A stretch of 58,071 nt of DNA from Shackletoniella antarctica (GCA_003241845.1 QBMN01000004.1:1-58071); one strand, 5' to 3'. Shown: positions 7,618-18,853, counted from the stretch's first letter. The notes: a model not told the origin generated them from the sequence alone. Numbers and translations are program-made.

Positions 7618-8798
7618 GTGAGCTTCGTCTTCTCGGTGGCCCCAGCGCTGCCATACCAGATAGTTTCGATCGCAGCCGCCGCTGCTATGGGGTCTGCTTC
7701 GCCGTCGAGGCGCTGGGTAATATGCCCCAGCTTGCGGCCGGGGCGAATGCCTTTGGTGTACCAGTAGAGGGTGGCCTGGGGCAGCTGCCTGAGGGCCACC
7801 AGCTTTTGGTGATGCGACTCTTCAGATGCGTCTAGGCCGAGCAGGTTGACCATGATGGCCTGGGGGCAGATCAGGCGGGTGGGGGTGAGGGGGCGATCGC
7901 CCACTGCCCGCAGCTGCTGCTCAAACTGTGAGGTCTCACAGGCATCGAGGCTATAGTGGCCCGAGTTGTGGGGGCGGGGGGCAATTTCGTTGATCAGCAC
8001 CCGATCATCGTGGGTGAGAAAGCACTCGATGCCGACGATGCCGACCAGCTGGAGCTGCTCTACCAGGGCACGGGCAATGCTCTCCATCGTTGCCGCGACA
8101 GCAGGGCTAACCCTGGCCGGGGCCAAGACGCGGCGGCAAATTTGATCGACCTGCTGGGTTTCCACCGTGGGGTAAACCGCAATATCGCCCTGGGCCGACC
8201 GGGCTACCATGACCGCCAGTTCCTGCTTAAAGGGCACAAACTCCTCTAGCAGCACCGGGGCCTGCTTAAATTTGCCCCAGGTAGCGGTGAGCTGGATTGC
8301 ATCGCTAACCACCGAGGTGCCGTAGCCGTCGTAGCCCAGGCGGCGAGTTTTCATCACTAATGGGAAGCCGATGCTTTGGCCCTTGGCGGTGAGCTCGGCC
8401 TCGGTTTCGTCGCCGTTGAGAAAGCCGTAGCGGGGGTTGGGCAGGCCAATGCGGCCAAAAAACTCGCGCTGGTGGCGCTTGTCGAGCACCAGCGCCAAGA
8501 CATCTAGCCCAGGCCGAAAGATTGTGCCCCCATCGGCCAGGGTTTGTAGCCCCTCGCAGTCGATAAATTCGTTCTCGAAGGTGATGACATCGCACTGGGC
8601 GGCTAGAGACTGGGTGGCAGCGGCATCGGCGACATCGGCTAGTAGGGTAGAGTGGGCGATCGCCACCGCTGGGTCACTCTCGCTAGGGGTTTGCACCACC
8701 AGCTTTAGCCCCAGTTTTTTGGCCGCTGGCCCCATCATCCAGGCCAGTTGGCCACCGCCAATGATGCCGACCCGTTGAATTGTGCTGGGGTGCTCCAT
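7614..8798 (-). CDS. purK: 5-(carboxyamino)imidazole ribonucleotide synthase
   Basis: PurK converts AIR, ATP and bicarbonate to N5-CAIR in purine synthesis. The 394-residue protein starts with the dinucleotide-like loop VGIIGGGQLAWMM and carries ATP-grasp features, including VMKTRRLGYDGYG and the metal-binding stretch INEIAPRPHNSGHYS. Length matches the family. It is monocistronic and converges on arsM with a 4-base overlap of the two stop regions, leaving no room for a terminator between them. Confidence 0.93.
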   Translation of the reverse strand: MEHPSTIQRVGIIGGGQLAWMMGPAAKKLGLKLVVQTPSESDPAVAIAHSTLLADVADAAATQSLAAQCDVITFENEFIDCEGLQTLADGGTIFRPGLDVLALVLDKRHQREFFGRIGLPNPRYGFLNGDETEAELTAKGQSIGFPLVMKTRRLGYDGYGTSVVSDAIQLTATWGKFKQAPVLLEEFVPFKQELAVMVARSAQGDIAVYPTVETQQVDQICRRVLAPARVSPAVAATMESIARALVEQLQLVGIVGIECFLTHDDRVLINEIAPRPHNSGHYSLDACETSQFEQQLRAVGDRPLTPTRLICPQAIMVNLLGLDASEESHHQKLVALRQLPQATLYWYTKGIRPGRKLGHITQRLDGEADPIAAAAAIETIWYGSAGATEKTKLT

Positions 8799-8837
8799 AG
8801 TGCGCAGATTGTATGCTTTTTGCCTACCTTGATCACT

Positions 8838-8868
8838 ACCGCCCCATCTCCAAAGGAGACGGGGCGGT
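8838..8868. terminator. Strong GC-rich hairpin between petH and purK
   Basis: ACCGCCCC-A-TCTCC, loop AAA, then GGAGA-C-GGGGCGGT form a 13-pair hairpin with one internal mismatch. It lies 26 bases downstream of the petH stop on the minus strand. No U-tract follows, so it may be an mRNA-stabilising structure rather than an intrinsic terminator. Confidence 0.55.
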
Positions 8869-8894
8869 GGTGGAGAGCCTAGTCAGGTAGCACC

Positions 8895-11083
<2,189 letters not shown>

Positions 11084-12088
11084 ATGATCACCAAGCCAGG
11101 CAAAGTAGTTCTAATCGGTGTGGCCGGCGACTCTGGATGCGGCAAATCTACCTTTCTGAGACGACTGAGCGATTTGTTCGGTGCCGAGTTTATGACTGTC
11201 ATCTGCCTAGACGACTATCACAGCCTGGATCGCAAGCAGCGCAAAGCCGCCGGAGTTACTGCCCTCGACCCCAAGGCCAACAACTTTGACCTGATGTACG
11301 AACAGATCAAAGCGCTCAAAGCCGGCCAGAGCATTGATAAACCGATCTACAACCACGAAACCGGCGAGCTTGACCCCCCAGAGCAGGTTTACCCCAACCG
11401 CATTGTAGTGATCGAAGGGCTGCACCCCCTCTACGACGAGCGTGTGCGCGACCTGATCGACTTCAGCGTCTACCTCGACATTAGCGACGATGTCAAAATC
11501 GCCTGGAAAATTCAGCGCGATATGGCCGAGCGCGGTCACACCTACGACGATGTGCTGGCCTCCATTAATTCTCGCCGCCCCGACTTTGAAGCCTACATCG
11601 ACATCCAAAAGCAATATGCCGATGTGGTGATTCAAATTTTGCCCACCCAGTTAATCCCCAACGACGAAGAGAAGAAGGTGCTGCGGGTGCGCCTCATGCA
11701 GCGCGAGGGCATAGAGGGCTTCGACCCCGTTTACCTGTTTGACGAAGGTTCTACCATCGACTGGATTCCCTGCGGGCGCAAACTGACCTGCTCGTATCCC
11801 GGCATTCGCATGCACTACGGGCCTGACGCCTACTACGGTCACGAGGTGTCAGTGCTAGAGGTAGACGGCCAGTTTGATCGCCTCGAAGAGTTAATCTACA
11901 TCGAGAGCCACCTCAGCAATACCTCCACTAAGTACTACGGCGAAATGACCGAGTTACTGCTCAAGCACCGTGAATACCCCGGCTCGACCAACGGTAGCGG
12001 CCTGTTCCAGGTGCTGGTGGGTCTAAAAATGCGCGCCACCTACGAGCGCCTGATTGCCGCTGATCGCGAAGTGGCTGCCACTGCTTAG
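11084..12088 (+). CDS. prk: Phosphoribulokinase
   Basis: Prk makes ribulose-1,5-bisphosphate from ribulose-5-phosphate and ATP in the Calvin cycle. The 334-residue protein has the P-loop GVAGDSGCGKSTFLRRL at residues 10-26, the substrate segment VICLDDYHSLDRKQRK, and the family stretch IYNHETGELDPPE. A GGGGGAA ribosome-binding site sits 5 bases before the ATG. Redox control through a cysteine pair (C19 in the P-loop, C41) is known for the family, and both cysteines are present. A Rho-independent terminator follows directly. Confidence 0.96.
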   Translation: MITKPGKVVLIGVAGDSGCGKSTFLRRLSDLFGAEFMTVICLDDYHSLDRKQRKAAGVTALDPKANNFDLMYEQIKALKAGQSIDKPIYNHETGELDPPEQVYPNRIVVIEGLHPLYDERVRDLIDFSVYLDISDDVKIAWKIQRDMAERGHTYDDVLASINSRRPDFEAYIDIQKQYADVVIQILPTQLIPNDEEKKVLRVRLMQREGIEGFDPVYLFDEGSTIDWIPCGRKLTCSYPGIRMHYGPDAYYGHEVSVLEVDGQFDRLEELIYIESHLSNTSTKYYGEMTELLLKHREYPGSTNGSGLFQVLVGLKMRATYERLIAADREVAATA

Positions 12089-12125
12089 GCAAAGCCCTCG
12101 ATTTACTCTATCTGGCTTAATTGAG

Positions 12126-12158
12126 AGAGGATGTCCCTGTGGCTATCCTCTTTTTTTT
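12126..12158 (+). terminator. Intrinsic terminator of prk
   Basis: AGAGGAT (12126-12132) pairs with ATCCTCT (12145-12151) around a 12-base loop and is followed by a run of eight T residues. It lies 38 bases after the prk stop and ends one base before the ATG of the DUF2721 gene. Confidence 0.85.
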
Positions 12159-12159
12159 T

Positions 12160-12574
12160 ATGGAACTCACGACTCCGGCTTTGCTTTTCCCGGCGATCTC
12201 TTTGCTGCTGCTGGCCTACACCAATCGGTTTTTGGTGCTGGCCCAGCTGATTCGCCAGCTCCACAGCTCTGAGCGCGACTACTTTCAAAGCATGGTGTTT
12301 CAAAGCATGGTGCAGCGGCAGATCGCTAACCTGCGCCAGCGCATTGCCCTGATTCGCCTGATGCAGGCCCTAGGAGTTTCGAGCTGTCTGCACCCTGTCA
12401 ATGCTGGGGCTATTTCTCGAACAGCAGCGGCTGGCGGAGGTGCTCTTTGGCCTGAGCCTGCTGCTGCTGGTGGGGTCGCTGCTGGTTTCGCTCTACGAAA
12501 TTGCCATCAGCACCCGGGTGATCGAGGCAGAGCTGGCCGACATTGATGCTAAATGCCGCCGTCCCAAGGGTTAG
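12160..12574 (+). pseudogene. DUF2721 membrane protein, frameshifted
   Basis: The first frame (MELTTPALLFPAISLLLLAY ... RIALIRLMQALGVSS) matches the N-terminal part of DUF2721, a small cyanobacterial membrane protein family. After about position 12385 the family-like sequence resumes in the other frame as LSMLGLFLEQQRLAEVLFG and continues to EIAISTRVIEAELADIDAK and a TAG at 12572. One frameshift explains this. The ATG directly follows the prk terminator T-run and has no visible ribosome-binding site, so expression is doubtful even without the frameshift. A sequencing error cannot be excluded. Confidence 0.65.
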
Positions 12575-12577
12575 AGC

Positions 12578-13129
12578 CTACTGAGAGGTGAGGGTAAGGG
12601 TTTGATTCGGCTCTAGCACCACCACCCGCTGGGCGGTCGTGTTGCCGATAATTGCCCCGGCCGCCGCGCCGCCGAGGATGCTGCCCACAGACACCCGACC
12701 GGTCAAAATACCACCTACGGCAGCTCCGCCTGCGGCCCCGATGCCAGCATCGGTCAAAATCGCCCCGGTGTTAGTTTCTCTGGGGTCTTTAATATCGCGC
12801 AGCAGCTCAGAGGTGGCGTTGACGGCGTAAACCTGATTGCCCACTTCAACGGCGGTGGCCACGTAGCGCACGCCGCCCTTGGCTGGTTCAAACCGACCTC
12901 GGACGATGGCTCCGGCGGGAATGCTGCGCCCGTTGAGGTTAGTGGCGGCTCCCACCTGAAGGGTCTGCTCTACGGTGACGTTGGTGTTGAGGTACAGGGT
13001 TTCGGTGTTGGGGGCGATCGCCTGAATCGGGGACGATACAAACAGCTGGGCCTGGGCGATTGGCGCTTGTACTAGGGCTGCTACAGGCATTAGCGATAGG
13101 GCCAGAGCGACTAAGGGCGTTGCTTTCAT
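12578..13129 (-). CDS. Secreted glycine-zipper protein
   Basis: A 183-residue protein starting MKATPLVALALSLMPVAAL has a clear signal peptide. A beta-rich region follows (YLNTNVTVEQTLQ ... GNQVYAVNATSELL), then a glycine-zipper segment (GIGAAGGAAVGGILTGR ... SILGGAAAGAIIG) of the kind that packs in or against membranes. The C terminus is VLEPNQTLTLTSQ. I chose the Met at 13129 because the 14 residues upstream would displace the signal peptide. The function is unknown; conserved cyanobacterial envelope protein is the safest description. Confidence 0.75.
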   Translation of the reverse strand: MKATPLVALALSLMPVAALVQAPIAQAQLFVSSPIQAIAPNTETLYLNTNVTVEQTLQVGAATNLNGRSIPAGAIVRGRFEPAKGGVRYVATAVEVGNQVYAVNATSELLRDIKDPRETNTGAILTDAGIGAAGGAAVGGILTGRVSVGSILGGAAAGAIIGNTTAQRVVVLEPNQTLTLTSQ

Positions 13130-13335
13130 TACAATCTCCGGGAACTTGATTAGAAATAGGTGGGCGCTCATGCAATAGCGCAGGTGCCAGACAAATATGG
13201 AGTGGTAGGGTATAAGTCCCTATCAGTCTTGCCGCTGCTATGAGGGGCTAATGTTGCGCTATTCCCCAAAGCTTACCCTCTAGAAATGAGGACGGGCTGA
13301 GTATTTGAATGTTCCTGTCTGTGTTGAGCGCTACT

Positions 13336-13524
13336 ATGCAATCTACCGCTGAGTACACCTGCGCCGTCTGCGGCGAGACCAGCACCACGTTTATCGATCT
13401 CTCGGCGGGGCTGACCCAGACCTACATTGAAGACTGCCAGGTGTGCTGCCGCCCCAACCAGTTCTATATCACTATTGACGATGTTTCCCTCGACATTGAG
13501 ATTGCCACTGACTATCTGGAATAG
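13336..13524 (+). CDS. CPXCG-type cysteine-rich small protein
   Basis: This 62-residue protein begins MQSTAEYTCAVCGE. It has two C-x2-C pairs (CAVC and CQVC) that should bind zinc, followed by ITIDDVSLDIEIATDYLE. It matches the small CPXCG motif-containing family by length and cysteine spacing. The function is unknown. The ATG at 13336 is chosen over the one at 13309 because family members begin a few residues before the first pair. Confidence 0.75.
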   Translation: MQSTAEYTCAVCGETSTTFIDLSAGLTQTYIEDCQVCCRPNQFYITIDDVSLDIEIATDYLE

Positions 13525-13605
13525 CTGGAACCGCCACGGGGTCGAGTTGGCCCATAAAGACCAGCTGATGGCGATCGCCCGAAAAATGCCAGAGACTACT
13601 GACAA

Positions 13606-13640
13606 CTAAAAAAAGTCCTACCCGGTCGAGGGTAGGACTT
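13606..13640 (-). terminator. Intrinsic terminator of the porin gene
   Basis: AAGTCCTACCC (13613-13623) pairs perfectly with GGGTAGGACTT (13630-13640) over a 6-base loop. On the minus strand the stem is followed by seven T residues, so it terminates the porin transcript. It lies about 130 bases past the porin stop, beyond the structured element at 13703-13757. Confidence 0.8.
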
Positions 13641-13702
13641 GGGGGGAATAGTTCCTTGTCTGTTTGAAGGAAACTGTTTGAAGGAAAAGCGTCACCTTTA
13701 CC

Positions 13703-13757
13703 AAGTCGAGATCGAGATCTGTAGTTTTCCTACAGACAGAACTCCACCGCTGGACTT
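13703..13757. repeat. 55-nt structured element, copy 1
   Basis: The segment opens AAGTC and closes GGACTTG. It contains the hairpin CTGTAG-TTTTC-CTACAG and a shared core, ATCTGTAGTTTTCC. A second copy at 49646-49700 keeps the ends, the core and a later CCAC word. Here it lies in the 3' region of the porin transcript; its orientation as an RNA is unknown. Confidence 0.65.
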
Positions 13758-13766
13758 GGGTGAGGC

Positions 13767-15734
13767 TTAGAAGAGCAGCTGCGCCTGCATATTAAAGATA
13801 AATATGTCAGGGTTGCTGCTGAAGTTGTTGGGTTGCATAATCCAGTAGACGGAGGGCATCAGCGCAATGTTTCTGTTTAGTGGATATCGGTAGACAAACT
13901 CGAGTTCTTGCTGTCTCCCCCCGTCGCCACCGCCAGATACCAAGAACTCGCGCCCGTTGATCACGCTGAAGGGCACCAGATAAGAGATGGTACCCTGGGC
14001 ACCCTCTTTAAACAGGTTAGGAAAGGCCACCCCAAACTGAAGCGATTGGGCATCAATGCTGCCAATGCCAGCTTGGGTAGCTGCCGAGGTCAGTCCGACA
14101 CTGCCGTAGCTGTAGCGGCCAAATACCCCCAGCCAGTTCAGCGGAGTCCAGTCGAAGTTAACGAGGAAAGTGTCGGCGGGGGCGTTGGTAAGTCTGCCGC
14201 CAGCACCGTCGTCGGCTAGACCATAGATCGGCTCACCAAAAGTGCCGCCGATTTGTCCAGTCACGGGGTTGGGCATGAGGTTAGAGCGGGTGTACAAGAG
14301 CCGCAGGTTGAAGTTGTCAAAGGGCCTTAACCCAATCTGACCGGTAAGGGTGCTGGTGCCCCCAAACAGGCCTACGCTGGGGTCACTAGGTGCCTTGGAC
14401 CCACCGATAAACTCGGTGTTTTCAGCCAGATAGCCCACCCGCACATCGAGCCAGTCGGCCACGTCCCAGACGGCGATCGCGCCCGTACCTCGATCCACGG
14501 TGTTGACCTGGGTGCCGCCGCTGGAGTTAAAGCTGTTGGCCCCAGTTAAAAAGAAGGTGTAGCGGTTGTTGTCAAAGTAGCTATACCAGTTAATGCGGGG
14601 GCCAATGTCGACGGTGAGGTTTTCGCCCACGGGGAAGGCGTAGCTCAGCTCGCGGATAAAAACGTTAAAGTCTTGCCCCCTCGGCACCCCGCTTTGAGAT
14701 ACAAAAGGCGTGCCAAAGGTATTGAATAGCCCCGCCGAGCCGAAGAAATTGGCAGTGCCGACACCACCGCCGCTGACCAACTGAAGCTTGAGCCGGTCGG
14801 CTCCGCTAAAAGAGGTGTCGAAATTCAACCAGACCAAGCTGGCTACACTGACGGCGGGGTTACCCACAACTGTGGCTATGGGAACAGCCCTACTGCCCGT
14901 CTCTCGGAGTACATCACCCCCAGAGAAGCCGCCGCCGATATTAAAAAACGCCTGGCCCCGCAGCTTGGTTACTGTAGAAAACTGCTGGGCGCGCAGCTGG
15001 GCGGTTTCGGCCTCTAGCTGGTCAACTCGGCCACCGAGGGTGGCTAGCTCAGCGGCAAAGTCTGCTTGCAGGCGCAGCAGAGTGGCAATATCGTCTTCAG
15101 GAATTGTCCCCAGGGTGCCAACAATCACATCTAGACAGGCGTTGAGACCAGCGGCAAACTCAAAGCGAGTTAGGCTGCGCTGCCCCCGGAAGGTGCTGTC
15201 GGGATACCCCTGAATGCAGCCGTAGGTTTCCACCAGATTGCTGAGCGCCTGAAAGGCCCAGTCGGAGGGCGACACATCAGAGAAATCGGTAACTCGGGTC
15301 ACCTGGGCCAGGCCATCGACTGTCTCGGGCTGAACGACAGCCCCAGTGTCTAGGGCCGCTTCTAGATCGCTAAACCGCATCGTGGAAACTGCTTCAGCGG
15401 AGCCCTCTGCTGAAGTCTCTGCAATAACCTGACTAACCAGGGCAGGTTCAGCGATTGGATGGTTTAGCAAGGGGGCAACCGCCTCCGCCAGCGGAGGGAG
15501 TGGGACAGGCTCAGCTGCTGGCGATGCCCCTACTAATGTAATCAGCGGTTCTACCTCAACCTCAGCCAAAAACCCACTGACTACAGGCTCGCCCAGGGTT
15601 TGAGAGCGCAGCGTATCTGAGGCAACTGCTGGAGCAGCCGCAGACAAGAGCGACGCTGCCACTACAAAGCAAAATTTCCGATTCAGCAGAATCAAAGGAT
15701 GCTTAAAAACACCCTGACCAGACTTCTTCAACAT
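13767..15734 (-). CDS. SLH-domain OprB-type outer membrane porin
   Basis: This 655-residue protein has a signal peptide (FCFVVAASLLSAAAPAVAS). An SLH domain follows (FSDVSPSDWAFQALSNLVE, GCIQGYPDSTFRGQRSLTRF), then a short coiled coil (LATLGGRVDQLEAETAQLR). A C-terminal beta-barrel of the OprB type ends in an aromatic-rich strand (IFNMQAQLLF). The SLH domain anchors such porins to pyrocin-modified peptidoglycan or cell-wall polysaccharide. Cyanobacterial members are linked to iron and small-solute uptake across the outer membrane. It is a single gene with its own terminator. Confidence 0.9.
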   Translation of the reverse strand: MLKKSGQGVFKHPLILLNRKFCFVVAASLLSAAAPAVASDTLRSQTLGEPVVSGFLAEVEVEPLITLVGASPAAEPVPLPPLAEAVAPLLNHPIAEPALVSQVIAETSAEGSAEAVSTMRFSDLEAALDTGAVVQPETVDGLAQVTRVTDFSDVSPSDWAFQALSNLVETYGCIQGYPDSTFRGQRSLTRFEFAAGLNACLDVIVGTLGTIPEDDIATLLRLQADFAAELATLGGRVDQLEAETAQLRAQQFSTVTKLRGQAFFNIGGGFSGGDVLRETGSRAVPIATVVGNPAVSVASLVWLNFDTSFSGADRLKLQLVSGGGVGTANFFGSAGLFNTFGTPFVSQSGVPRGQDFNVFIRELSYAFPVGENLTVDIGPRINWYSYFDNNRYTFFLTGANSFNSSGGTQVNTVDRGTGAIAVWDVADWLDVRVGYLAENTEFIGGSKAPSDPSVGLFGGTSTLTGQIGLRPFDNFNLRLLYTRSNLMPNPVTGQIGGTFGEPIYGLADDGAGGRLTNAPADTFLVNFDWTPLNWLGVFGRYSYGSVGLTSAATQAGIGSIDAQSLQFGVAFPNLFKEGAQGTISYLVPFSVINGREFLVSGGGDGGRQQELEFVYRYPLNRNIALMPSVYWIMQPNNFSSNPDIFIFNMQAQLLF

Positions 15735-16072
15735 ATCAAACTCCTCACACTAAAAAATCTCGACAATAAGAATTTATCAGTGTATTAAGGGCGACATTAT
15801 AGCCTAGACAACACTTTGCTAAAATAATTGCCCTAATCAACTCCTAATTCGTTACTTCCTAGGGGGCGATCGCCCTTTTCCACTTCAGCCTTTAGATTAA
15901 AGGGGCAAATTCAACACAAAAACTAGCGCTGCAGTAAAGTCTTCTATCTCACCCTATCTGCAGAAAAATTAAAAATACCGCAGGTCTTCAAACTGTTTAA
16001 GAACGAAGACCTGCGGTATTCATTTTGATCGCCTTTCTGACTCTAGAAGAGGAATGCCCCTGAGTACCAAGC
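15735..16072. other. Porin promoter region and permease 3' region
   Basis: About 340 AT-rich bases separate two minus-strand genes. The half nearest the porin should hold its promoter. A HIP1 site lies at about 15866. The half nearest the permease holds the terminator at 15974-16020. No additional ORF or RNA gene is evident. Confidence 0.4.
15974..16020 (-). terminator. Terminator of the NCS2 permease gene
   Basis: AATACCGCAGGTCTTC (15974-15989) pairs perfectly over 16 bases with GAAGACCTGCGGTATT (16005-16020). On the minus strand the stem runs into TTTTTAATTTTT. It lies 52 bases past the permease stop. Confidence 0.85.
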
Positions 16073-17503
16073 TTAGGTCATCTCAGCCGCAGGAATCTCA
16101 GCCTTGACTTTGGGCCGACCAGGCAGAAACGTATTGAGCAGAATCGCAGTTAGACCACCGGTAGAAATCCCCGAAGAAAATACATTCTTGATTAGCGGTG
16201 GCTGATCGGCAAAAATCTCAGGGGCATACACTACGCCCAACCCCAGAGCTAATGTCACGGCAACAATGACGGTTGAACGGCGGTCTAGGCCCGAAGACGC
16301 AACAATGTTAAGGCCCGCCACAGCGATGGAACCAAACATTACCAAGGTAGCCCCACCGAGTACAGACTGAGGAATAACCTGGAAGATGCCGCCCACAATT
16401 GGCACTAGACCGAGGATGGCAAAAATGCCAGCGACGTAGAAGCCCACGTAGCGGCTGCCTACCCCAGTCATTTGAATAACGCCGTTATTTTGGCTAAAGG
16501 TGGTGTTGGGGAAGGTGTTTAATAGGGCAGCAATAGCAGAGTTGACGCCATCGCCCAGTACCCCACCTTTGATGCGCTTGAAGTAGAGAGGGCCTGATAC
16601 CGGCTCACCAGAAACGGCGGAGGTTGCCGTCAAGTCACCAACCGTTTCAATCGCCGTGATGACGTAGAGAATAACGAACGGAGCAAATGCGGCGAAGTTG
16701 AAATCTAAGCCGTAGCGCAAGGGCAGCGGAAAGCGAATTAGAGGCAGGCTGCTGAGCGAGCTGAAGTCAACTAAGCCCAGCACAATGGAAATAATGTAGC
16801 CAACTATCAGACCGATGGCGATCGCCCCCATCCGCAGAAAACGATTTTGAGACAGGGTAAGAAAAACCACGATCGCCAGCACCAAGCCACCCAAAGCCAA
16901 ATTTTGAGTGCTGCCAAATGTCTCGCTTTGAAGCGCAGGAGCACCACCAGCAAAACTGAACATGCCGGTCTTGATCAAACTTAGACCGATAATCATCACT
17001 ACCGACCCGGTTACCACAGGAGTGATAATTTCCTGGAGCAAATGCAGAAACCGGCTGAGCATAATCTCGATCGCAGAGCCAAAAAAGCAAACGCCAAAAA
17101 TCAGCGCCAGAGCCTGCTCAGGGGTGCTGCCAGAGGCGATCGCGGCTGTACCAACCCCGATCACCGGGCCTAGAAACGCAAAGCTAGTGCCCTGCAAACT
17201 CAGCAAGCCAGATCCAACCGGGCCAAACTTTCGGCACTGAATAAAGGTACAGATGCCGCTGGAAAACAGCGACATACTGACGATGATGCCAGTGGTCTCA
17301 GGGGTAGTGCCGAGGGCTGCGCAAATCAACAGGCCAGGGGTAATAATGCCGACAAATGCAGCCATGACGTGCTGTATGGCAACGAATATTGCCTCCCCGA
17401 CAGGAGGCTTATCATACAAGCCATAGAGTAACTGTGACTTTAAACCGTCAGTAGCAACTGCCACCGCTTGCTCAACAGTACTGTCGTAGTCTGCCTGTGC
17501 CAT
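16073..17503 (-). CDS. NCS2 family xanthine/uracil permease
   Basis: A 476-residue multi-spanning membrane protein shows family motifs: FVAIQHVMAAFVGIITPGLL near the N terminus, GTSFAFLGPVIGVG, ATSAVSGEPVSGP, and NTFPNTTFSQNNGVIQMTGV. These fit the nucleobase-cation symporter 2 family, which imports xanthine, uric acid or uracil with protons. The exact substrate cannot be read from sequence. The start at 17503 (MAQADYDSTV) has GGAGG five bases upstream, which settles it against the longer ORF from 17599. An imperfect palindrome lies about 200 bases upstream. Confidence 0.88.
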   Translation of the reverse strand: MAQADYDSTVEQAVAVATDGLKSQLLYGLYDKPPVGEAIFVAIQHVMAAFVGIITPGLLICAALGTTPETTGIIVSMSLFSSGICTFIQCRKFGPVGSGLLSLQGTSFAFLGPVIGVGTAAIASGSTPEQALALIFGVCFFGSAIEIMLSRFLHLLQEIITPVVTGSVVMIIGLSLIKTGMFSFAGGAPALQSETFGSTQNLALGGLVLAIVVFLTLSQNRFLRMGAIAIGLIVGYIISIVLGLVDFSSLSSLPLIRFPLPLRYGLDFNFAAFAPFVILYVITAIETVGDLTATSAVSGEPVSGPLYFKRIKGGVLGDGVNSAIAALLNTFPNTTFSQNNGVIQMTGVGSRYVGFYVAGIFAILGLVPIVGGIFQVIPQSVLGGATLVMFGSIAVAGLNIVASSGLDRRSTVIVAVTLALGLGVVYAPEIFADQPPLIKNVFSSGISTGGLTAILLNTFLPGRPKVKAEIPAAEMT

Positions 17504-17988
17504 GTACCCTCCAAATGTGGTTTTTGTAAATGTTCGGTTTTCACGACCTAACAAAGGATTACGACCAGCGATGAATTTTTTTTGTTCACTCGGATACAAA
17601 TGAAAACCTATCGCCGCTGCGCATAGCAGAACTTAAGCAACTCTACGCTTTCCTCTGAAAACCGCTGACTTGACCAAAACCGTCCTAGATGTAAAATTAA
17701 ATGCATACGGTGCACTGTATACATTCTCCCAAACCATTACAGGTCAAAGGATAGGGAGATTCTGTAGTCGAGAGCACAAGACGGGCCAATGCTGAGAAAA
17801 ATAGCCCTGACAACTCCCAAGAATCTACCCTAGGTGGGCTGTGCTCAAATCTGTACGCCTTCAGGCGAGAAAAGAAAGAGTATTCGAAGTGACAAAATGC
17901 CGCTGTCCCTGCCGCTAGGATGGGGCCGTAAGGCGGTTGTCAAGCGCTGGGCTGATCTGTGACTACCGTCTTGAGGTGCTAGAAATCT
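17504..17988. other. Divergent intergenic region, permease / secreted ABM-like gene
   Basis: About 485 bases contain the promoters of two divergent genes. The only standout is the imperfect palindrome at 17700-17725. No convincing ORF or RNA gene is visible. Confidence 0.4.
17700..17725. promoter_or_regulatory. Imperfect palindrome, candidate operator
   Basis: AATGCATAC (17700-17708) and GTATACATT (17717-17725) form inverted arms with one mismatch around GGTGCACT, which contains the palindrome GTGCAC. It lies upstream of the nucleobase permease and could be the site of a dimeric repressor. No regulator gene is adjacent. Confidence 0.35.
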
Positions 17989-18853
17989 ATGGTCAAAAGC
18001 TTAGGCAAAATTCTGGGGGTGTGCTTGCTCTGCTGGCTGTGTTTGCCGCTGTTGAGCTATCCGGCATGGGCCGATAAGGTGACTGAACCCATGGTTTTTG
18101 ATGCCGATGCCGGGGCGATCGCCATCGTTTCTCTGTACGAAACCGACCCTGCAACCCAGGCCGACGCCGTCAAATCGTTTTACAAAACCACCGAATCGTT
18201 TTATAAAGCCATCCCTTGGTTTTACGGCTGGGCTGTTTTCTCAAGCACTGACGGCTCTAGGGTCTTGGAGTTCAGCCAGTGGCAAGATCAGACCAGTTAC
18301 GACAATTTTCAGACCTCTCTAGCCAGCGACGGCGAAGACTACACAAAATATTACGAGCAGTACGCTGGCGGCAAAGATAAAGGTGGCAAAGATAAAGGTG
18401 GCAAAGGCAAGCAAACTGTTGATTTAGGGGAGCCATTTCTGACGATGGCCTTGGCTGTAGAGCAGGTAATTTCGCCGCCAGGCATGGTGTCTGCCATACC
18501 CGGTGCCACCGCCCTGGTGCAAATTAGTAACATGGCCACCGACACCGCTGAACATCAGGCTGACCTGGTTGCCGCTGCCCACACACAGCACCCTGGCTGA
18601 TTTACCCCAACTCTACCCGGCCCCCCGCACAGCGGTACTGCTGACGGGTATTGATGCCACCCATATTGCCCTGCTCACCCACTGGGGCAGCGCCGCAGAA
18701 TTTACCGACCTCGCCCAGGTTCCCCAGATTGCCTTAGCGATCGCCGACGATGAAGCTGAGACGCTATCGCTGATAACAGATACCCACCTCTACGAGACCA
18801 TCAAGGTGATCACCCCAAAAACCAAGCCGTACGGCAACTATGGCAAGGAGTAA
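17989..18853 (+). pseudogene. Secreted two-domain antibiotic-monooxygenase-like protein, frameshifted
   Basis: The frame from 17989 has a signal peptide (LLCWLCLPLLSYPAWA) and an ABM-like ferredoxin-fold domain (AIVSLYETDPATQADAVKSF ... SRVLEFSQWQDQTSYDNFQ). A lysine/glycine linker follows, with a repeated GGKDK unit. A second similar domain begins (TALVQISNMATDTAEHQADL) but hits TGA at 18600. The same domain continues in the next frame as STLADLPQLYPAPRTAVLL to ...YGNYGKE and a stop at 18853. One slip at the CACACACAG run near 18579-18587 explains the break. Expected full length is about 287 residues. Function unknown. Confidence 0.65.

Noticed and set aside
13427-13609. Alternative frame overlapping the CPXCG gene
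   Set aside because: Overlaps a recognised gene in another frame and lacks its cysteine motif; no evidence of separate coding.
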